Positions 61,188-64,000 of a stretch of DNA of 64,000 nucleotides are shown here, piece by piece. Position 1 is the first letter of the stretch. The number at the start of each line of letters is the position of its first letter. The notes under the pieces were generated by a model. The model saw nothing but the letters and a program-made list of their open reading frames with translations, was not told the DNA's origin and searched no databases. This DNA comes from Xanthomonas codiaei (lineage in GTDB: Bacteria; Pseudomonadota; Gammaproteobacteria; Xanthomonadales; Xanthomonadaceae), in the NCBI RefSeq assembly GCF_002939785.1, contig NZ_MDEC01000001.1, positions 294,198 to 358,197 of the forward strand. Reading direction: 5' to 3'. A program made the position numbers and the translations under genes.

Positions 61188-64000
61188 ATGTTGCAACCAA
61201 TCCGTCTCTGCTACCGCGTGCCGGCGATCATGTCGCTGCTCAGGTGCATGCTGTGGGTGTGCCTGACGGCCGCGGTCGCCTGGCCGATGTCGGCCTGTGC
61301 CGGTGTGCCGGTGCTGCCGCAGCCGCGGCAACTGACCGTGGCCGACGGATTGCCGTCCAACGTGGTGTACGGGTTCGACGAAGATGCCAATGGCTATCTG
61401 TGGCTGGCCAGCAGCGATGGGCTGGCGCGCTACGACGGCCGCAACTTCCGCATCTGGCGTATCGAGGACGGGTTGCGCGACAACCAGGCCTGGGCGGTCC
61501 ATGTCGACAAGCGCAATCGGGTCTGGGTGGGTACCGGCATGGCGGGGCTGGCGATGCTGGACACCTCGCGGCATCGCTTCACCTTCTACGACAGCACGCG
61601 GTATCCGGCGCTGCGCGGTGCGGCGATCTGGAACATCAAGTCCACCGAAGACGGCAGCATCTGGTTCGGCACCGAAAGCAGCGGGCTGTATCGGCTGCGA
61701 CCGGACGGCACGCTGGAGCATTTCGTGCATCGCGCCGACGACCCGCGCAGCCTGCCCGACAACGCGATCTACCGGCTGGAGGTCGATCGCCACGACACGC
61801 TGTGGGTGGGGACCGCCGACGGCGCTGCGCACTGGAACGGCAAGGACTTCAAGCGACAGGCGTTTCCTTCGCCAGCGTCGCAGATCATCACCCGGCTCAC
61901 CGCCGATCCCGATGGCAGCGTGTGGATCGGCACCAGCGACGATCATCTGTTCCGGCGCGATGCCGAGGGCAACGTGCGCCCGCATCACTGGAAGGTGTCG
62001 GCCGAATTCCCGGTGCTGGGCGTGCTGCTGCGCGACCACGATGGCAGCTATTGGCTGGATACGCTGGACGGGCTGGGCCACGCCATCGGCGATGAGGTGA
62101 GCAATGTGCCGCTGTACAGCCTGTCCGCGCATGGCCGCATCCGCCCCAACTGGGAGTCGGCCTACCAGGATCGCGAAGGCGGGGTGTGGTTCGCCAGTCC
62201 CAACGGCGGGCTCTGGCATTTGCCGTCGAACTGGCGCCGCTTCGCGGTGGTCTTCAATTCCAAGGAAGACGGCCAGCATGGCGGCAACCTGGCCATCCAG
62301 GCCACTGCCGAATCGCGCGATGGACGCTTCTGGCTGGTGGGCACCGCCGGCGCGCTCGAGCGGGTCGATCCGGCCGTCGGCAAGCTGGAGCGGGTATTGC
62401 CGAGCCTGGGGGTGAGCAGCTGGTCCTACAGCGTGCTCGAAGATCGCAAGGGCCGGGTCTGGGTGGGGCATTTCGGCGAGCTGGTGCGCTACGACCCGGC
62501 CAATGGCGCGCTGCGCCGCTGGAAGATGGCCGACGAGCAAGCGCGGGCCGATGGCCAGGATGAAACACAGGATGCCGCGATGGAGGCGCTGCAGCAGACA
62601 GCCGACGGGCACATCTGGGTGCGCACCACCACCGGGCTGCAGGAACGCGACGAAGAGGGCAGGCTGCTGCGCAGGGTGTTCCGCGGCAGCCATGGGCTGG
62701 AGCGCGACATGGTCGTGCACGATCTGCAGAACGGCCCGGATGGCGCGCTGTGGTTGGCAGGAAGCCGTGGCCTGCAACGCTGGAATGCCGCCAGCCAACG
62801 GTTCGAGGCGATCGCCGGCGCACCCGCGGAGCAGATCTTCACCTTCCGCTTCAGCGACAGTGGCGTGGCCTGGTTCGCCGGGTTGGGCAAGCTGCATCGG
62901 TACCTGTGGAAGAACGGCCGCCTGCAGCATCTGGACACGGTGGGCACCGAGCAGCAATTTCCGGCGTTGGCGCCGCAAGGGCTGGTGATCGATGGCGATG
63001 GCGTGGCCTGGCTGTCGAGCATGCGCGGCCTGATCCGCGTGGACCCGGCCACGCGCGGGGTGCGGGTCTTCGGCGTGCATGACGGCTTGCCCAATCCGCA
63101 GTTCGTGGCACGCTCGCTGGTGCAATCGTCCAAGGGCATGATCGTCGGCGCCACGCCCGACGGTCTGGTGATCTTCGATCCCGCCGAACTCAAGCCCAAC
63201 GATCATCGCGTGCCGTTGGTGATCGAGCGAGTGGGGCTGCGGCGTGGCGAGCGTGGGCTGGACGTCAGTCATGTGCAGCCGCTGGTGGTGCGCGATGGCG
63301 ATCGCGATCTGCATATCGTCGCGCGTCTGCTGAGCTTTGCCGACTCCGAGTCCAATAGCTACCGCTTCCGCCTCAGCGGCTACGACCCGGACTGGATCGA
63401 TGTCGGTCCCAGCGGCGAGCGGCTGTTCTCGCGCCTGCCTGCCGGCCATTACGTGCTCGAGGTGCAGGGGCGCACGGCCGACGGTATCTGGTCGGCCAGC
63501 CAGAGCCTGCGGTTCCAGGTCCTGCCGCCGTGGTGGTTGTCGCCATGGGGCCTGGCGGCCTTGGGCTTGCTGGTGCTGTGCATCGTCACCTGCGCGGTGT
63601 TGCTGTACCGCCGTCGCCTGCGCCGCTTGAGCGCCTGGCAGCTGGCGGTGCACAAGCAGGAGCTGGCCGAGCAGGCCTCGCTGGCCAAGACGCGTTTCCT
63701 GGCCACGCTCGGCCATGAAGTACGCACACCGATGACCGGCGTGCTGGGCATGAGCGAGTTGTTGCTCAAGACCGCGCTGGACACCAGGCAACGCAGCTAC
63801 ACCGAATCGATCCGCCGTGCCGGCGCGCACCTGCTGCGGCTGGTCAACGACGCGCTGGATCTGGCGCGGATCGAATCCGGACGCCTGGAACTGGACCTGC
63901 AGCCGTTCTCGGTGCGCCAGCTGGTGGCCGAAGTGGAAAGCCTGATGGCGCCGCTGGCACAGGAACGCGGCCTGCGTTTCAGCCTGGAAGTGGGCCTGTT
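61188..64000 (+). CDS. Hybrid sensor kinase, paralogue 3 (3' end outside window)
   Basis: At least 937 residues. ATG 61188 is preceded by an AGGG ribosome site; MSLLRCML at 61230 is an alternative start. A hydrophobic N-terminus (to about residue 38) leads to Reg_prop blades (YLWLASSDGLARYDGRNFR, RVWVGTGMAGLAML, SIWFGTESSGLYRL and others), a Y_Y_Y-like domain, a membrane segment (WGLAALGLLVLCIVTCAVLL) and HisKA with FLATLGHEVRTPMTGVLGM. The window ends between the HisKA and HATPase domains. Third tandem paralogue; separation of about 160 bp from the second suggests its own promoter. Confidence 0.9.
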   Translation, partial: MLQPIRLCYRVPAIMSLLRCMLWVCLTAAVAWPMSACAGVPVLPQPRQLTVADGLPSNVVYGFDEDANGYLWLASSDGLARYDGRNFRIWRIEDGLRDNQAWAVHVDKRNRVWVGTGMAGLAMLDTSRHRFTFYDSTRYPALRGAAIWNIKSTEDGSIWFGTESSGLYRLRPDGTLEHFVHRADDPRSLPDNAIYRLEVDRHDTLWVGTADGAAHWNGKDFKRQAFPSPASQIITRLTADPDGSVWIGTSDDHLFRRDAEGNVRPHHWKVSAEFPVLGVLLRDHDGSYWLDTLDGLGHAIGDEVSNVPLYSLSAHGRIRPNWESAYQDREGGVWFASPNGGLWHLPSNWRRFAVVFNSKEDGQHGGNLAIQATAESRDGRFWLVGTAGALERVDPAVGKLERVLPSLGVSSWSYSVLEDRKGRVWVGHFGELVRYDPANGALRRWKMADEQARADGQDETQDAAMEALQQTADGHIWVRTTTGLQERDEEGRLLRRVFRGSHGLERDMVVHDLQNGPDGALWLAGSRGLQRWNAASQRFEAIAGAPAEQIFTFRFSDSGVAWFAGLGKLHRYLWKNGRLQHLDTVGTEQQFPALAPQGLVIDGDGVAWLSSMRGLIRVDPATRGVRVFGVHDGLPNPQFVARSLVQSSKGMIVGATPDGLVIFDPAELKPNDHRVPLVIERVGLRRGERGLDVSHVQPLVVRDGDRDLHIVARLLSFADSESNSYRFRLSGYDPDWIDVGPSGERLFSRLPAGHYVLEVQGRTADGIWSASQSLRFQVLPPWWLSPWGLAALGLLVLCIVTCAVLLYRRRLRRLSAWQLAVHKQELAEQASLAKTRFLATLGHEVRTPMTGVLGMSELLLKTALDTRQRSYTESIRRAGAHLLRLVNDALDLARIESGRLELDLQPFSVRQLVAEVESLMAPLAQERGLRFSLEVGL

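Overview
The window reads as a chromosome segment of a Xanthomonas (high-GC gammaproteobacterium, Xanthomonadaceae). The case rests on several things seen together: Caulobacter-type and Oar-like TonB-dependent outer-membrane receptors beside sugar or modification enzymes, two 14-bp operators matching the NagR-type box described in Xanthomonas, a SAM-I riboswitch ahead of a metX-metB-hom operon, a lysine/alanine-rich histone-like protein, and tandem periplasmic-propeller hybrid kinases. Most of the window is core metabolism with short gaps and ATGA-type overlaps. No tRNA, rRNA, CRISPR array, IS element or prophage gene was seen.

Layout. 1-5.9 kb: end of a carbohydrate-utilisation locus (GH29 fucosidase, TonB-dependent transporter, glucokinase) with paired operators. 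6.3-11.2 kb: rsmE-bioA on the minus strand, divergent from nudE-cysQ-mazG-ynfA. 11.3-12.4 kb: remains of an SPFH/NfeD gene pair carrying amber codons and a large in-frame deletion. 12.5-15.7 kb: gcvT, gcvH, then a histone H1-like gene behind a long leader. 15.7-16.9 kb: gene-free DNA holding a 17-bp minisatellite and a palindromic repeat. 16.9-20.6 kb: secreted serine hydrolase, MFS/nucleotide-type transporter, DUF1304 protein. 21-25.2 kb: fadE and an alpha/beta hydrolase, divergent from a TetR regulator with two operator-like sites.

25.2-34.3 kb is the most accessory-looking part. Two paralogous TonB-dependent receptors face each other around a TPR-sulfotransferase and a 2-oxoglutarate/Fe(II) oxygenase whose stop codons abut. 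The two receptors share a 19-bp upstream element (CGTTAACG, 3 nt, CTTTAATT) at similar distances from their starts, which suggests one co-regulated uptake-plus-modification system.

34.3-43.9 kb: an unknown secreted protein, Hsp33, MtgA, a GtrB-like glycosyltransferase overlapping a CBS protein, AsmA, hemolysin III, RF3 and an M23 peptidase. 43.9-47.5 kb: palindrome, promoter, SAM-I riboswitch and metX-metB-hom. 47.6-53.7 kb: secreted hydrolase, a decaying six-unit palindromic repeat array, sdaA, a glutaredoxin-like protein, a cold-shock/excalibur fusion, and a yceI-cytochrome b561-yceI operon. 53.8-64 kb: three tandem paralogous hybrid sensor kinases; the second is interrupted by an amber codon and the third runs off the window.
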